Source: Syntrophomonadaceae bacterium (GTDB taxonomy: Bacteria > Bacillota > Dethiobacteria > DTU022). From it: a DNA stretch of 29,406 nt. The notes under the pieces are model-generated. The model was given only the letters and a program-made list of their open reading frames with translations. It was not told where the DNA came from and made no database searches. The translations under genes were made by a program, and so were the position numbers. Location of the stretch: contig SLSE01000043.1 in NCBI GenBank assembly GCA_007130585.1, positions 1 through 29,406 of the forward strand, read 5' to 3'. Below, piece by piece: positions 13,200 through 21,912 of the stretch (the first letter of the stretch is position 1; the number at the start of each line of letters is the position of its first letter).

Positions 13200-15617
13200 A
13201 TGGCCGATCGAGCAAATGTAGTACCTGTAAATATTTACGATGAAGTTAAGGTATCCTTCCTTGACTACGCCATGAGCGTTATAGTCAGCAGGGCCCTGCC
13301 CGATGTGCGGGATGGGTTGAAACCGGTACACCGGCGGATACTTTTCGCCATGTCGGAAATGGGCTCAACCCCGGATAAGCCGTACCGTAAATCAGCCCGT
13401 ATCGTAGGCGAGGTTCTCGGTAAGTATCACCCCCATGGCGATGTTGCCCTCTACGATACCCTGGTACGGATGGCCCAGGATTTTTCCACCCGTTACCCGC
13501 TGGTTGACGGCCACGGTAACTTCGGTTCCCAGGACGGGGACTCGGCTGCGGCTATGCGTTACACAGAAGCCCGCCTTTCGTCTATTGCCGGGGAACTGCT
13601 GACCGACCTGAAAAAAGATACGGTAGACTACAGGCCAAACTTTGACGAAAGCCTCCAGGAGCCGGTTGTCCTCCCCTCGCGTTTTCCCAACCTTTTGGCC
13701 AACGGATCTTCCGGTATCGCCGTCGGCATGGCCACAAATATTCCCCCTCACAATCTCACCGAGCTGATTGAGGCGATCAAGCACCTGATCGACTATCCCG
13801 AAGCATCGATTGCCGACCTGATGCGCCATATTAAAGGGCCCGATTTCCCCACCGGCGGGATTATTGTCGGCCAGGACGGGATCCATTCCGCCTATACAAC
13901 CGGGCGGGGCATTATCAAGGTGCGGGGCGTTGCCCGGATAGAAATGAAGGATAAGGGCCGCAACCAGGTAATTATTTCCGAGCTGCCCTACCAGCAGAAC
14001 AAGTCCAAGCTGGTCGAGAAAATTGCGGAAATCGTCAAGGAACGCAAAATGGAGGGAATCACCGATTTGCGGGACGAATCTGACCGCTCCGGTGTGCGCA
14101 TAGTAATAGAAATAAAACGTGATTATGAACCGCAGGTAATTATCAACCAGCTCTACAAGTACACATCCCTGCAGCAGACGTTCGGCATTATCATGCTGGC
14201 CCTGGTTGACGGGCAGCCCCAGGTCCTGACCCTTAAACAGATGCTTGCATATTACCTGGAGCATCAAAAGGAAGTAATCAGGCGCCGCAGCGAGTTTGAT
14301 CTGAAAAAAGCCGAAGAAAGGCTGCATATAGTAGAAGGTTTGTTAGTAGCTCTCGACCGGCTGGACGAGGTAATTGCCCTGATCAGGGGTTCTAAAGATG
14401 TCCATACCGCCCGGGAAGGCCTGATGGACCTGCTGGGCTTATCCGAGAAACAGGCCCAGGCGATCCTTGATATGCGTCTGCAGCGCCTGACCCAGCTCGA
14501 AATTTCCAAGCTTGTTGAAGAACAAAAAGAACTGCATAAAACAATTGCCTACCTGCGGCGGGTCCTGGAGGATGAATCGCTGGTCTTAAGCATTATCAGG
14601 GATGAACTTTCCCTGATCCTGGATAAACACGGGGATGAGCGCCGGACCCAGATTGTTGCCGATGAAGGTGATGTAGTTATGACCGATCTTATTTTCCAGG
14701 AAGATGTGGTTGTGACCCTGACCGACCGCGGCTACATCAAGCGCCTGCCGCTAACCACCTACCGCAGCCAGCATCGCGGAGGACGTGGAGTAATTGGCAT
14801 ACAGACCCGCGAAAATGATCGGGTGGAGCAGTGCCATGTAGCTTCGACCCATGACAAACTGCTGTGCTTTAGCAACCGGGGCAAAGTGTACCTGCTGCAA
14901 ATCCATGAAGTCCCGGAATCGGCCCGCCAGTCGCGCGGAACCGCCCTGGTTAACCTTCTGCCCCTGGAAGAAAAAGAGTTTATAACCGCCACCCTGCCTA
15001 TCAGCGAATTCAGCGATGATCGCTACCTATTAATGGTTACGGCACGGGGTATGGTGAAAAAAACTTCCCTCAGGGATTACAGGAATACCCGGAAAACCGG
15101 CCTTATAGCCCTCAGTCTTACCGATGAGGACGAACTGATCGCTGTCAGGCTTACCGACGGTAAAAAAGAAGTAATCGTGGGAACCAGCGCCGGCCTCTTT
15201 GTGCGTTTCACCGAGGACCAGGTTCGTCCCATGGGCCGATCTGCCAGGGGCGTTAAGGCTGTAACCATCGGTCCTGAAGACAGGGTAATCGGCGCCGACC
15301 TGGTTACCGGCGATCATCAACTGCTGATCGCTTCGGCCAAGGGCTTTGGCAAAAGGGTAATGGTTAGCGAATTTAGCACCCGCCGCCGCGGAGGAAAAGG
15401 CATGATCGGGATGAAAACGACATCACGCAGCGGGCCGCTTGCTGTTTTCGTCGTCCTTGGCGGCGTGGAAGAAGAATTTATTATCATAACCGCCCGCGGT
15501 GTGGTTAACCGCCAACGGGTCGACCAGGTTTCCCTGATGGGTCGTTATGCCCGCGGTGTAACCCTGATCCGGCTGGACGAGAGCGACCGGGTCGTTAACC
15601 TGATTGCCCTCGATTAG
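13200..15617 (+). CDS. gyrA: DNA gyrase subunit A
   Basis: This is the breakage-reunion subunit of gyrase, working with GyrB. The catalytic tyrosine is Tyr121 in AAMRYTEARLS. The quinolone-resistance region reads HPHGDVALYDTLVRMAQDF (residues 78-96), with Asp81 and Ala83 flanking Val82. The C-terminal DNA-wrapping beta-pinwheel carries a GyrA box, QHRGGRG (524-530), and a second box-like RRRGGKG in the last part. The length of 805 residues is normal. The ATG follows AAGGAG with 6-nt spacing. The gene is separated from gyrB by the TRAP operon and the DUF5673-like gene, so it probably has its own promoter. Confidence 0.99.
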   Translation: MADRANVVPVNIYDEVKVSFLDYAMSVIVSRALPDVRDGLKPVHRRILFAMSEMGSTPDKPYRKSARIVGEVLGKYHPHGDVALYDTLVRMAQDFSTRYPLVDGHGNFGSQDGDSAAAMRYTEARLSSIAGELLTDLKKDTVDYRPNFDESLQEPVVLPSRFPNLLANGSSGIAVGMATNIPPHNLTELIEAIKHLIDYPEASIADLMRHIKGPDFPTGGIIVGQDGIHSAYTTGRGIIKVRGVARIEMKDKGRNQVIISELPYQQNKSKLVEKIAEIVKERKMEGITDLRDESDRSGVRIVIEIKRDYEPQVIINQLYKYTSLQQTFGIIMLALVDGQPQVLTLKQMLAYYLEHQKEVIRRRSEFDLKKAEERLHIVEGLLVALDRLDEVIALIRGSKDVHTAREGLMDLLGLSEKQAQAILDMRLQRLTQLEISKLVEEQKELHKTIAYLRRVLEDESLVLSIIRDELSLILDKHGDERRTQIVADEGDVVMTDLIFQEDVVVTLTDRGYIKRLPLTTYRSQHRGGRGVIGIQTRENDRVEQCHVASTHDKLLCFSNRGKVYLLQIHEVPESARQSRGTALVNLLPLEEKEFITATLPISEFSDDRYLLMVTARGMVKKTSLRDYRNTRKTGLIALSLTDEDELIAVRLTDGKKEVIVGTSAGLFVRFTEDQVRPMGRSARGVKAVTIGPEDRVIGADLVTGDHQLLIASAKGFGKRVMVSEFSTRRRGGKGMIGMKTTSRSGPLAVFVVLGGVEEEFIIITARGVVNRQRVDQVSLMGRYARGVTLIRLDESDRVVNLIALD

Positions 15618-15633
15618 AGTCCATGAACGCTAC

Positions 15634-15675
15634 AGTAATAAGAGTCAGTTAAATAGTAATAACAATCAGTTAAAC
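15634..15675 (+). repeat. Two-copy 21-bp tandem repeat before the carboxyltransferase gene
   Basis: Copies at 15634-15654 and 15655-15675 agree at 18 of 21 positions. Each starts with AGTAATAA and carries TCAGTTAAA. The second copy ends just before the GGGGGTGG ribosome binding site at 15676. The unit equals two helical turns, so a tandem protein site is possible; a simple slippage duplication is the alternative. Confidence 0.75.
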
Positions 15676-15690
15676 GGGGGTGGTCAATCT

Positions 15691-17079
15691 ATGGTTGCTG
15701 AAAAACGCAAACCGGGCATAACAGATACTTCGCTGCGCGACGCTCACCAGTCGCTCCTGGCCACCAGGATGCGGCTCGAAGAGATGCTGCCGGCCCTTGA
15801 AATCATGGATCAGGTTGGCTACCATTCCCTTGAAGTGTGGGGCGGCGCCACCTTCGATACCTGCATGCGCTACCTCGATGAAGATCCCTGGGAACGCCTG
15901 CGCCAGCTGCGCAGGGGGCTGAAGAACACCAGGCTGCAAATGCTGCTGCGCGGCCAGAACCTGGTGGGTTACCGCCATTATCCTGACGACGTGCTAAACG
16001 AATTTATTAAAAAAGCTGTTGAAAACGGTATCGACATAATCCGTATATTTGATGCATTAAACGATCTGCGCAATATGGAACAGGCAATCTACCGCACAAA
16101 AGCGGAAAAGGCCCATGCCCAGGGGACAATCAGCTATACGACCAGTCCTTTTCATAGCATTGATTATTTTGTGCAGGTAGGGCTGGACCTGAAGAACCTG
16201 GGTGTCGATTCAATCTGCATAAAGGATATGGCCGGGCTGATTACCCCTTACGATGCATATGAACTGGTTGGCAGACTGAAAAAAGAGGTGGGGCTGCCGG
16301 TGCAGCTGCACTGCCACTATACCAGCGGGATGGCTTCCATGGCCTACCTGAAAGCAGTGGAAGCCGGTGTGGACGTAATTGATACTGCCAATGCCGCCCT
16401 GGCCATGGGCAGCAGCCAGCCCGCGACCGATACCATGGTTGCCGCCTTAAAGGGAACCCCCTATGATACCGGCCTGGACCTGGATCTGCTGACAAAGGTA
16501 AGCGCTCACTTCGAAGAAATTAAATGCGGTTACGTCATACCGGATAGTGTCAGGGGCGTTGACACGAACGTGCTAAAATACCAGATCCCGGGAGGGATGA
16601 TCTCAAACCTGGCTTCTCAACTGGCCGATTTGAATGCCGCAGACCGCACAAAAGAAGTGCTGGCCGAAGTGCCGCGTGTCCGCGCCGACCTGGGCTACCC
16701 GCCCCTGGTAACGCCGAGCAGCCAGATTGTGGGCAGCCAGGCTGCGGTAAATGTGCTCACCGGGGAAAGATACAAAATGGTATCTAAAGAAGTCAAGAAC
16801 TACCTGCGCGGGCAATACGGCAAACCGCCCGGTGAAATTAACCCCGAACTTATGAAGCAGGTTTTAAAGGATGAAGAGCCGATTACCGGCCGGCCGGCCG
16901 ATTTGCTCAAGCCTCAGCTGGCCGAGGCAAGGAAGGAAATTGAAGAATACATTGAACAGGAAGAAGATGTTCTTTCCTATATAATTTTTCCCAACGTGGC
17001 CGTTGATTTTTTCAAAAGGCGCAAGGGGCTGCTTCCGCCCCTGGAAGTAGTAAATATTTGCAATAAGAAGAACGCTTAA
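15691..17079 (+). CDS. Pyruvate/oxaloacetate carboxyltransferase subunit without biotinyl domain
   Basis: This is the carboxyltransferase of a biotin-dependent enzyme such as pyruvate carboxylase subunit B (PycB) or oxaloacetate decarboxylase alpha (OadA). It moves CO2 between carboxybiotin and pyruvate. The TIM-barrel core shows TDTSLRDAHQSLLATR (Asp12, Asp17), GGATFD, RGQNLVGYRHYPDD, the modified-lysine site CIKDMAG (Lys178) and the metal ligands LHCHYTSG (His207, His209). The conserved C-terminal carboxylase domain follows, but the protein ends at 462 residues with no AMKM biotin site, so a separate biotin carrier must exist. I chose ATG 15691 because GGGGGTGG lies upstream; an earlier TTG at 15604 would add 29 unconserved residues encoded by the tandem repeat. 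It follows gyrA by 73 bp. Which of the two enzymes it serves cannot be settled here. Confidence 0.9.
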   Translation: MVAEKRKPGITDTSLRDAHQSLLATRMRLEEMLPALEIMDQVGYHSLEVWGGATFDTCMRYLDEDPWERLRQLRRGLKNTRLQMLLRGQNLVGYRHYPDDVLNEFIKKAVENGIDIIRIFDALNDLRNMEQAIYRTKAEKAHAQGTISYTTSPFHSIDYFVQVGLDLKNLGVDSICIKDMAGLITPYDAYELVGRLKKEVGLPVQLHCHYTSGMASMAYLKAVEAGVDVIDTANAALAMGSSQPATDTMVAALKGTPYDTGLDLDLLTKVSAHFEEIKCGYVIPDSVRGVDTNVLKYQIPGGMISNLASQLADLNAADRTKEVLAEVPRVRADLGYPPLVTPSSQIVGSQAAVNVLTGERYKMVSKEVKNYLRGQYGKPPGEINPELMKQVLKDEEPITGRPADLLKPQLAEARKEIEEYIEQEEDVLSYIIFPNVAVDFFKRRKGLLPPLEVVNICNKKNA

Positions 17080-17206
17080 AGAAGCTGGCGGCAAATTTAA
17101 GTATCCCGGTATTTTTTCCAAACTAAACCTGCCAGGCGGGTGGTGCAGAAAAAAGATGCCCGCGCCGTGAAAAATTAGTACTGCAATAAAAAAAGGCCCC
17201 TGGTTA

Positions 17207-17235
17207 TTGACACCCGCTACCCTGGAAGCTATAAT
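17207..17235 (+). promoter_or_regulatory. Consensus sigma-A promoter of the ilv-leu operon
   Basis: Perfect TTGACA (17207-17212), 17-bp spacer, perfect TATAAT (17230-17235). Transcription should start near 17242, at the head of the T-box leader. The preceding stretch from the carboxyltransferase stop at 17079 shows no gene and no clear terminator. Confidence 0.9.
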
Positions 17236-17241
17236 TATAGG

Positions 17242-17505
17242 CAATCTTTAACTGTAAAGGCAAAGAAGGGCAGGAGTAAGCAGCAGTCCTTTTCCAAGAG
17301 AGCCGGGGCAGCTGGGAACCGGTAAAGGATACTGCCGAATGTCGGTCCGGAGCCGTCCGGCTGAAACCCAAAGTAGGCCGGGCCGGGTTGATACCGTTAC
17401 CACTATCACATAGAGGCATGACCTTTGATTTTCAGGGGACAGCATTTAAAAGGGTGGTACCGCGGAGGAAGTCCCTTCGCCCCTTTGGGCGAGGGGTATT
17501 TTTAT
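17242..17505 (+). ncRNA. T-box leader riboswitch, predicted valine specifier
   Basis: T-box leaders sense uncharged tRNA and switch between terminator and antiterminator. The diagnostic T-box AGGGTGGTACCGCGG lies at 17451-17465. Stem I features are AGTAAGC (17275-17281), AGAGAG (17297-17302) and the distal GCTGGGAACCGG (17310-17321). By analogy with other T-boxes the specifier follows GAAT (17337-17340), giving GTC (17341-17343), a valine codon, followed by G and then TCCGGAGC. The leader ends in the terminator at 17473-17505, and ilvE follows, so control of branched-chain synthesis by tRNA-Val charging is the natural reading. The T-box call is firm; the specifier is moderately sure. Confidence 0.93.
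17473..17505 (+). terminator. Regulated terminator of the T-box leader
   Basis: CCCTTCGCCC (17473-17482) pairs with GGGCGAGGGG (17487-17496, one G-T pair) around a CTTT loop, followed by TATTTTTAT. Its 5' arm lies just after the T-box sequence, as required for competition with the antiterminator. Confidence 0.9.
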
Positions 17506-17533
17506 ATTCTTTATAAGCAAAGGGGCGATCCAG

Positions 17534-18406
17534 ATGACCCGGGTAATTTTTATGAATGGCAGGCTGGTTCCGGAAAACGAAGCAGTGATTTCTGTTTTTG
17601 ACCACGGCTACCTTTACGGTGACGGAGTATTTGAGGGGATCAGGGCTTACAACGGTCGGGTTTTCAAGCTGGAGGAGCACGTGCAGAGGCTATACGAGTC
17701 CGCTCATTCCATAATGCTCCCTATCCCATACAGCAAGCAGGAAATGATTCAGGCCGTTGTAGATACAGTAAACGCCAACAAGCTGCGGGATGCCTACATC
17801 AGGCTGGTTGTTTCCCGCGGGGTGGGGGACCTGGGCCTGGATCCGCGGAAATGCAAAGAGTCCCAGGTGGTCATCATAGCCGATAAAATTGTTCTCTACC
17901 CGGAAGAACTTTACGAAAAAGGGCTAACCGTGATTACGGTTGCCACCCGCCGGAATATTGCCGATGCCTTAGACCCCAAGTTGAAGTCTCTGAACTACCT
18001 GAATAACATACATGCCAAGATTGAAGCCAACCGGGCCGGAGTGCTGGAGGCCCTGATGACAACCAGCCAGGGCTATATTTGCGAAGGAACGGGCGACAAT
18101 ATATTTATCTACCGCAAGGGGCGCCTGATCACGCCCCCGCACTACCTGGGAATCCTGGAAGGCATTACCAGGGAAGCGGTCATGGAGCTGGCGAAACAGG
18201 AAGGAATCCCGCTGGCGGAAGAACCTTTTAACCGCCATGATGTTTATGTTTCCGACGAGTGCTTCCTGACCGGAACGGCAGCGGAAGTGATTCCCGTTAT
18301 CGAGGCCGATATGCGGACGATCGGGACCGGTAAACCGGGACCGGTTACCCGCAGGCTGATGGAAAAATTCCGTGAACTGACCCAAACCGAGGGAACGCCG
18401 CTCTAG
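17534..18406 (+). CDS. ilvE: Branched-chain amino acid aminotransferase
   Basis: This PLP-dependent fold-type IV transaminase makes valine, isoleucine and leucine from their 2-keto acids with glutamate. The N-terminus FDHGYLYGDGVFEGIRAYNG (residues 22-41) is typical. The Schiff-base lysine is Lys151 in PKLKSLNYLNNIHAKIEA. The glycine-rich phosphate-binding stretch is GYICEGTGDNIFI, and the late motif is ECFLTGTAAEVIPV. The 290-residue size fits. The ATG follows AAGGGG after the T-box terminator, so it is the first gene under T-box control. Related class-IV enzymes act on D-alanine or aminodeoxychorismate, but operon context and sequence favour the branched-chain enzyme. Confidence 0.95.
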   Translation: MTRVIFMNGRLVPENEAVISVFDHGYLYGDGVFEGIRAYNGRVFKLEEHVQRLYESAHSIMLPIPYSKQEMIQAVVDTVNANKLRDAYIRLVVSRGVGDLGLDPRKCKESQVVIIADKIVLYPEELYEKGLTVITVATRRNIADALDPKLKSLNYLNNIHAKIEANRAGVLEALMTTSQGYICEGTGDNIFIYRKGRLITPPHYLGILEGITREAVMELAKQEGIPLAEEPFNRHDVYVSDECFLTGTAAEVIPVIEADMRTIGTGKPGPVTRRLMEKFRELTQTEGTPL

Positions 18407-18459
18407 CAGGATTCCGGGACAGGCGGCCGGAAACGGCAATAACGTGATACCCGGAAACC

Positions 18460-18481
18460 GGCAGCCGGAAATCCCGCTGCC
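18460..18481 (+). repeat. Intercistronic hairpin ilvE-ilvD
   Basis: GGCAGCCGG and CCCGCTGCC pair over 8 of 9 positions (one C-C mismatch) around an AAAT loop, in the 115-bp gap between ilvE and ilvD. No T-tract follows. It may be an mRNA processing or stability element; otherwise it is chance in a GC-rich spacer. Confidence 0.35.
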
Positions 18482-18521
18482 CGGGATGATTGAGTCCTCT
18501 CTCTACAGGAGGTTTTAAAAT

Positions 18522-20192
18522 ATGCGCAGCCATAAAGTGACCAGGGGCACAGACCGTGCCCCGCACCGTTCGCTGTTCAGGGCGTCCGGTTTCCATCCCG
18601 AGGAACTTAAACGCCCCCTGGTGGGCATCGTTAACTCGGCCAATGAAATAGTGCCGGGCCATGTGCACCTGGACAGCATTACAGAAGCAGTAAAAACAGG
18701 GGTAAGAATCAGCGGGGGCACCCCGATAGAATTCCCGGCCATTGCCATTTGTGACGGCATTGCCATGAATCACGCGGGAATGCACTATTCCCTGCCCAGC
18801 CGGGAAGTCGTTGCCGACAGCATTGAACTGATGGTCGAAGCGCACTGTTTCGACGCCCTGGTGCTGATAACCAATTGCGACAAGATAACCCCTGGGATGA
18901 TGATGGCGGCGGCAAGGCTTAAACTGCCGGCCATCATGGTCAGCGGCGGGCCGATGCTGGCCGGTATTCACAAAGGGGCGAAAATAGATTTAAGCAGCGT
19001 ATTTGAAGGCGTGGGCGCGGCCCGCTCCGGCCGCATATCAGAACAGGAGCTGCAGGAAATTGAGAATAAAGCCTGCCCGGGCTGTGGCTCATGCGCGGGG
19101 ATGTTTACAGCAAACTCGATGAACTGCATGGCCGAGGCTCTGGGCCTGGCCCTGCCCGGGAACGGCACTATTCCCGCGGTAAGCGCAGACCGGCTGCACC
19201 TGGCCAAGGAAGCCGGTATCCGGATCATGGACCTGCTGAGGTCCGGCCTCGGAACAGACAGGATCCTGGTCCCGGAAGCTTTCGATAATGCCCTTGCTGT
19301 CGATATGGCCCTGGGCTGCTCGACCAACACCCTGCTCCACCTGACCGCCCTGGCCAATGAATGCGGCTTCAGGCTTGACCTGAACAGGGTAAATGAAATC
19401 AGCGAACGCACTCCCCAGCTGTGCCTGCTCAGCCCGGCGGGAACCGACCGGATTGAAGATCTGGGCCGGGCCGGCGGGGTTGCCGCAGTGATCGGCGAAC
19501 TGCTTACCGCCGGGCTGCTCAACCCCGAATTGCTGACGGTTACCGGAAAAACCATCGGTGAAACCGCCTCGGGGGCGGCAGTAACCGATCGGACGGTTAT
19601 CCGCAGCGTGAAAGAGCCTTACCGTCCACAGGGCGGCCTGGCGGTTCTTTTCGGCAACCTGGCTCCCGAAGGAGCCGTGGTAAAACGGGGCGCAGTAGCG
19701 GAATCCATGCAGAAATATACCGGGTCGGCGAGAGTTTTTGACAGCGAGGAAACGGCCGTGGAAGCGATTCATAACGGTACTGTTGCTGCGGGTGATGTCG
19801 TTGTGATCAGGTATGAAGGGCCGCGCGGCGGCCCCGGTATGCGCGAAATGCTGGCCCCGACCTCGGTCCTGGCCGGGATGGGCCTCGATGAAAAAGTGGC
19901 CCTGATAACCGACGGGCGTTTTTCCGGGGCGACCAAAGGCGCCTCGATCGGGCATGTTTCCCCCGAAGCAGCTTCCGGCGGATTGATCGGCCTGGTCCGG
20001 GACGGCGATCAAATTATCATAGATCTGCCGGAGCACAAGCTGGAATTAATGGTCTCCGAAGAAGAACTAAGCAGACGCAAAGCATCCTGGCAACCACCGG
20101 AGCCTAAAATAAATCACGGTTACCTGAAGCGCTACGCCCGGCAGGTATCCTCTGCCGGAAGAGGCGCTGTTTTGGATGATCTGAAGGATTAA
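18522..20192 (+). CDS. ilvD: Dihydroxy-acid dehydratase
   Basis: This Fe-S enzyme dehydrates 2,3-dihydroxy-3-methylbutanoate and 2,3-dihydroxy-3-methylpentanoate to the keto acids of valine and isoleucine. Key stretches are SANEIVPGHVHLDSI, CDGIAMNHAGMHYSLPSRE, the cluster-binding NCDKITPGMMMAA and CPGCGSCAGMFTANSMNC, and the late GRFSGATKGASIGHVSPEAA. The position that carries a cysteine in [2Fe-2S] forms is Ala/Asn here, so it resembles the oxygen-sensitive [4Fe-4S] type of E. coli; that is inference from motif comparison. The 556-residue length is normal. The ATG at 18522 has a strong AGGAGG upstream. Product feeds IlvE, encoded just before. Confidence 0.97.
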   Translation: MRSHKVTRGTDRAPHRSLFRASGFHPEELKRPLVGIVNSANEIVPGHVHLDSITEAVKTGVRISGGTPIEFPAIAICDGIAMNHAGMHYSLPSREVVADSIELMVEAHCFDALVLITNCDKITPGMMMAAARLKLPAIMVSGGPMLAGIHKGAKIDLSSVFEGVGAARSGRISEQELQEIENKACPGCGSCAGMFTANSMNCMAEALGLALPGNGTIPAVSADRLHLAKEAGIRIMDLLRSGLGTDRILVPEAFDNALAVDMALGCSTNTLLHLTALANECGFRLDLNRVNEISERTPQLCLLSPAGTDRIEDLGRAGGVAAVIGELLTAGLLNPELLTVTGKTIGETASGAAVTDRTVIRSVKEPYRPQGGLAVLFGNLAPEGAVVKRGAVAESMQKYTGSARVFDSEETAVEAIHNGTVAAGDVVVIRYEGPRGGPGMREMLAPTSVLAGMGLDEKVALITDGRFSGATKGASIGHVSPEAASGGLIGLVRDGDQIIIDLPEHKLELMVSEEELSRRKASWQPPEPKINHGYLKRYARQVSSAGRGAVLDDLKD

Positions 20193-20220
20193 CAGCAACT
20201 AGCAGAAGCGGGTGATATTT

Positions 20221-21912
20221 ATGAAGAAAAAACTAACCAGGGGATCTTCGATGATCCTGTCGGCCCTGCACAAAGAGGGTGTAGAGATAATATTCGGTTT
20301 TCCGGGCGGTGCGGTTCTTCCCCTCTATGACGCGCTGTACGACGATCCGATCAGGCACCTGCTGGTCAGGCATGAACAGGCCGCAGTACACGCTGCTGAC
20401 GGTTACGCCCGCGTTACGGGAAAGCCCGGTGTTGTTTTCGCCACTTCCGGACCGGGCGCCACCAACCTGGTTACAGGGATAGCCAACGCCTACATGGACT
20501 CAGTCCCATTGGTCCTGATCACGGGGCAGGTCGCAAAAAGCTTTATCGGCACGGACGCCTTCCAGGAAGCCGATATCACCGGGATCACTATTCCTGTCAC
20601 CAAGCATAATTACCTGATAAAAGATGCCGCAGAGCTGCCGGGCGTCCTGAGCGAGGCTTTTTACATTGCTTCCTCCGGAAGGCGGGGGCCGGTCCTGATT
20701 GACGTGCCAAAAGATGTTTTCGACCAGGAAGCTCCCTTTGAATATGATGTGCACTGTGAAATCCCCGGCTACAAACCAACCTATGAAGGGCATGCCGGCC
20801 AGGTCAGCCGGGCGGTCAAAGCAATCCGTTCCTCCAAAAAGCCGGTTATTTTCGGAGGCGGGGGCCTGATCAGGTCGGAGGCTTCGGGGGCGCTGCGGGA
20901 ACTGGCTGATACAGCCAGGATCCCGGTTGTTCTTTCCCTGATGGGGCTGGGCGCGTACCCCGGCGACAGCGAACTGTTCCTCGGCATGCCCGGGATGCAC
21001 GGCAGCGTTACCGCCAACTATGCCCTGACAGAAGCCGACCTTATTATTGCCTCCGGGGTCCGTTTTGACGATCGCGTTACCGGCAAACTCGAGTCGTTTG
21101 CCCAAAATGCCAAAATCATACATATCGACATTGATCCGGCTGAAATCGGGAAAAATGTTGCCATCGACATTCCCATTGTCGGCGATGTCAGGATGGTTCT
21201 GGAAGAGATCAACAGGAAACTGCGGCCGGGCGAAACGGCAGCCTGGCTGAAGCAGATTTCTGCCTGGCAGCAGCAGTTCCCGATGCCTACGGGCTCGCTC
21301 TCGGCGAACGGGGGGCTGAAGCCACAGTTTGTGATCAGGGAACTGAGCAGGCTGAGTGGAGAAAACACAATTGTATCCACGGACGTGGGCCAGCATCAAA
21401 TGTGGTCGGCCCAGCATTTTATTGTGCGCGAGCCGGGTACTTTCCTGACCTCCGGAGGACTGGGAACCATGGGTTACGGTTTTCCGGCGGCTATCGGCGC
21501 CAAACTGGCTGCTCCTGATAAAAGAGTAATCTGCATCAGCGGTGACGGCAGTTTCCAGATGAATATCCAGGAACTGGCCACGGCGGTTCATAATGACCTG
21601 GACCTGACCATCGCCCTGATCAACAACCAGTACCTGGGGATGGTTCGCCAGTGGCAGGACATCTTTTTTGACAAGCGCTACTCGTATACTTCGATGAAGG
21701 GCAGTCCCGATTTTGTCAGGGTTGCTGAAGCTTACGGAGCAAAGGGTCTGCGGGCTTCAACCAGCGAAGAGGCGACGGCGGCGATAGAGCAGGCCATGCA
21801 GTTAAAAGGGCCCGTCCTGATTGACTTCGTTGTTGATCCGGAAGAAAACGTTTACCCCATGGTGGCGCCGAACCATCCCATTAATGATATTATTATCGGG
21901 GGGGAACAGTAA
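20221..21912 (+). CDS. ilvB: Acetolactate synthase, large (catalytic) subunit
   Basis: This ThDP-dependent enzyme condenses two pyruvates, or pyruvate and 2-oxobutyrate, for valine/leucine and isoleucine synthesis. Catalytic Glu52 lies in RHEQAAVHAADGYARVTGK, followed by ATSGPGATNLVTGIA. The FAD-type middle domain shows MPGMHGSVTANYAL. The ThDP motif starts GDGSFQMNIQEL (441) and runs to NNQYLGMVRQWQ. I prefer ATG 20221, placed 6 nt after GGGTGA; the GTG at 20212 adds only MIF and lies in that ribosome binding site. This gives 563 residues, normal for IlvB. The stop overlaps the ilvN start by one base (TAATG), showing coupling with its regulatory partner. Confidence 0.98.
   Translation: MKKKLTRGSSMILSALHKEGVEIIFGFPGGAVLPLYDALYDDPIRHLLVRHEQAAVHAADGYARVTGKPGVVFATSGPGATNLVTGIANAYMDSVPLVLITGQVAKSFIGTDAFQEADITGITIPVTKHNYLIKDAAELPGVLSEAFYIASSGRRGPVLIDVPKDVFDQEAPFEYDVHCEIPGYKPTYEGHAGQVSRAVKAIRSSKKPVIFGGGGLIRSEASGALRELADTARIPVVLSLMGLGAYPGDSELFLGMPGMHGSVTANYALTEADLIIASGVRFDDRVTGKLESFAQNAKIIHIDIDPAEIGKNVAIDIPIVGDVRMVLEEINRKLRPGETAAWLKQISAWQQQFPMPTGSLSANGGLKPQFVIRELSRLSGENTIVSTDVGQHQMWSAQHFIVREPGTFLTSGGLGTMGYGFPAAIGAKLAAPDKRVICISGDGSFQMNIQELATAVHNDLDLTIALINNQYLGMVRQWQDIFFDKRYSYTSMKGSPDFVRVAEAYGAKGLRASTSEEATAAIEQAMQLKGPVLIDFVVDPEENVYPMVAPNHPINDIIIGGEQ

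Noticed and set aside
15604..15690. Longer carboxyltransferase starting at TTG 15604
   Set aside because: The extra 29 residues are low-complexity, encoded partly by the tandem repeat, lack family similarity and overlap gyrA; ATG 15691 has a clear ribosome binding site.
20500..21591. Long minus-strand open frames opposite ilvB, ilvD (19089-20036), gyrA (13392-14327) and leuC (23021-23662)
   Set aside because: They lie wholly inside strongly conserved genes on the other strand, have no recognisable motifs or ribosome binding sites, and are the usual antisense shadows of GC-rich codon use.
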